Source: Sialis fuliginosa (Eukaryota > Arthropoda > Insecta > Megaloptera > Sialidae). From it: DNA of 64,000 nucleotides. Shown here in pieces: positions 62,378-64,000 of the stretch (the first letter of the stretch is position 1; the number at the start of each line of letters is the position of its first letter). Position numbers and translations under genes: made by a program. The notes beneath the pieces were generated by a model. That model did no database searches, was not told the origin of the DNA, and saw only the letters and a program-made list of their open reading frames with translations. The stretch covers positions 13,952,501 to 14,016,500 of the forward strand of contig OY540822.1 of the NCBI GenBank assembly GCA_961205875.1, given 5' to 3'.

Positions 62378-62984
62378 CATTACTTTTTGTTTAGAATAAT
62401 TTTTAATTAATTCAAACCTAAATAATGCAAATAATTAGTGCCGTAAATTTTAATAAAAATATTTTTTGCCGTAGATTTATGTATGTACTTTACTTTTTAT
62501 TCAACCTGTATAAAACTAGAGAGATTGATACATTAATATAATAATGTCAATATGTACATAAGTAGAACTTCCAGCTCTTAATATAAATAAATATCTAGTT
62601 ACATTTTATAAATCATGTTGGTCTTATTTAATTTAAAATCTCATATATACAATACATAGATATAAATATAAAGACAAGTAAATAATGTGTGGAATGATAT
62701 TTTATATTGTTTTTCTACAGCTACGTAAACAATTTATATTAAAAATAACTCTTCTTGAACATTAGCAAATATATAAAAGTCGACAGAAATGTAGAAATTA
62801 AACATGTAAATTTTATTACAATTTCAACTCAACATGATATCATAAAAAATAAAAATAAATCAATATATTACCTACATGTGATGTATTTACAATTGAACTT
62901 GACTATTATAACAACGATTTAACGTAATCTCTATTACCGCATCATTTTAATTGGATTCTATTACCTACTTACTGATAATGTTAT

Positions 62985-63969
62985 ACAGGTGAGTCATATC
63001 AAGTGGAACAAACTTGAACATACCTCTAATGATTTTGCATAAAATTAGTTTTTTAAGGATGTATGGCAGGTATCTAATTTCAACGAGAAATAGTTGACAT
63101 TTGGAGAGGTTACTCCTTTATAAATTTTAAGTACCCACACAAAATTTCAAAAGGTTTTACAACATAGTTTCGAAGTTATTATTTTTATAAATTAACATGG
63201 GCTCTTACGGCAGAATGGTGTATTTACGGTTCTAGCATCGAGAAAAATCTGAAATTTTCACAACACGTCACTTACATATTTAGCAACAAGTTTCATAAAA
63301 AAACTATACACATACAGAACTAAATTGTGAGAAAAAAAATTATTATTGGTGAAAAATATTAAAAAAATGGCGTAGTACTGAAATGTAATGATTTGTTTTT
63401 ATTACATATTTTTTCATATATGTAAGCATATGAAGTACTAATATTGTTATTTTCATTACATTTGTATGTTCCACATATGTTCTAAATAGTGTTATTTAAA
63501 AATATTTTAATTTATGTCATTTATAACAATAAAATACTTCTTTTGTTTTTATATCTGACAGATGAATTCAAATATTTTTGGCTAAAATTCTAAAATAACA
63601 GTAAATAATGGGAAATAAGGTTTTAAACAAAAGTATTTTTATAGTTTATGTAGTATTTAAACCAATTTGACTTTCTTATAAGCATTTAAAGTGAATAGTT
63701 CATAATTTGATATTATAGATTTACATTATTTTTGACTCAGACTGTACGTGCCATACATCCTTAATATCCGGAGAACCCATTTTGATATAGTAATAAAATT
63801 AATAGTGTCAACTAATGATTATTTAAATCATTTTTTATTGAGTTTGGTACTTACAACAATAGATTCTCCAGATATTAAATAAAAATTATTTTTGGGGGTC
63901 TGTAGCTCCCTCACGGGCACATGTTTTGATTTTTTTGATCAAAAGTTCCACTTGATATGACTCACCCTA
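62985..63969. mobile_element. About 980-bp element with GTGAGTCATATCAAGTGGAA ends
   Basis: GTGAGTCATATCAAGTGGAA at 62990 is mirrored by TTCCACTTGATATGACTCAC near 63965, with TATA-like flanks. The interior includes the repeat shared with 51610-52320. No transposase frame is recognisable. Confidence 0.8.
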
Positions 63970-64000
63970 TATTATTTCAGTTACAACGTCAGTAATCTAC

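Noticed and set aside
45804-64000. Search for further genes, tRNA, rRNA or CRISPR arrays in the right-hand 18 kb
   Set aside because: No open frame joins into a recognisable protein, no complete tRNA cloverleaf or rRNA segment was seen, and the direct repeats are transposon blocks rather than spaced arrays.

Overview
This looks like a piece of an AT-rich insect nuclear genome. The genes are intron-rich with GT-AG junctions, their products are metazoan, and non-autonomous DNA transposons are dense in introns and intergenic DNA. The many short hAT-like elements starting CAGTGGCG, some with long G or C runs, would suit a hemipteran, but that lineage call is only a guess.

Layout. At the left edge is the 5' end of the transcription factor gene NfI (minus strand, continuing off the window). 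Next is a complete HDAC6 gene (minus, 4172-8390). A divergent 1.4 kb gap separates it from a plus-strand adaptor gene (9829-14354) that resembles SKAP: a PH domain followed by a long tail of tyrosine motifs. Then come a plus-strand papain-family cysteine protease (15304-18840), the minus-strand cyclase-associated protein gene CAP/capulet (20362-24290), and a very stretched minus-strand nicotinate phosphoribosyltransferase gene NAPRT (30785-45803; nine exons, two introns of about 5 kb). From 45.8 kb to the right edge I find no convincing gene, only nested repeats, foldbacks, duplicated repeat blocks and a small cluster of CTCF-like motifs. I rebuilt the exons by hand; all reading phases close across the splice sites I give.

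Functionally the genes are unrelated housekeeping or signalling genes rather than a pathway: deacetylation of cytosolic substrates plus ubiquitin binding (HDAC6), actin monomer recycling (CAP), NAD salvage (NAPRT), a secreted or lysosomal protease, an SH2-docking scaffold (SKAP-like) and a developmental transcription factor (NfI).

The most interesting signal is in HDAC6. Two adjacent 60-nt exons encode alternative versions of the same 20-residue block of catalytic domain 1, each carrying the zinc-ligand aspartate. They have the same phase and are separated by only 49 nt, the classic layout of mutually exclusive exons. Also notable are the expanded YDDV/YQE array in an SH3-less SKAP-like protein, a hAT insertion ending about 20 nt from a NAPRT splice acceptor, two 746-bp palindromes, a three-level transposon nest in the protease gene, and CTCF-like motifs beside NAPRT.
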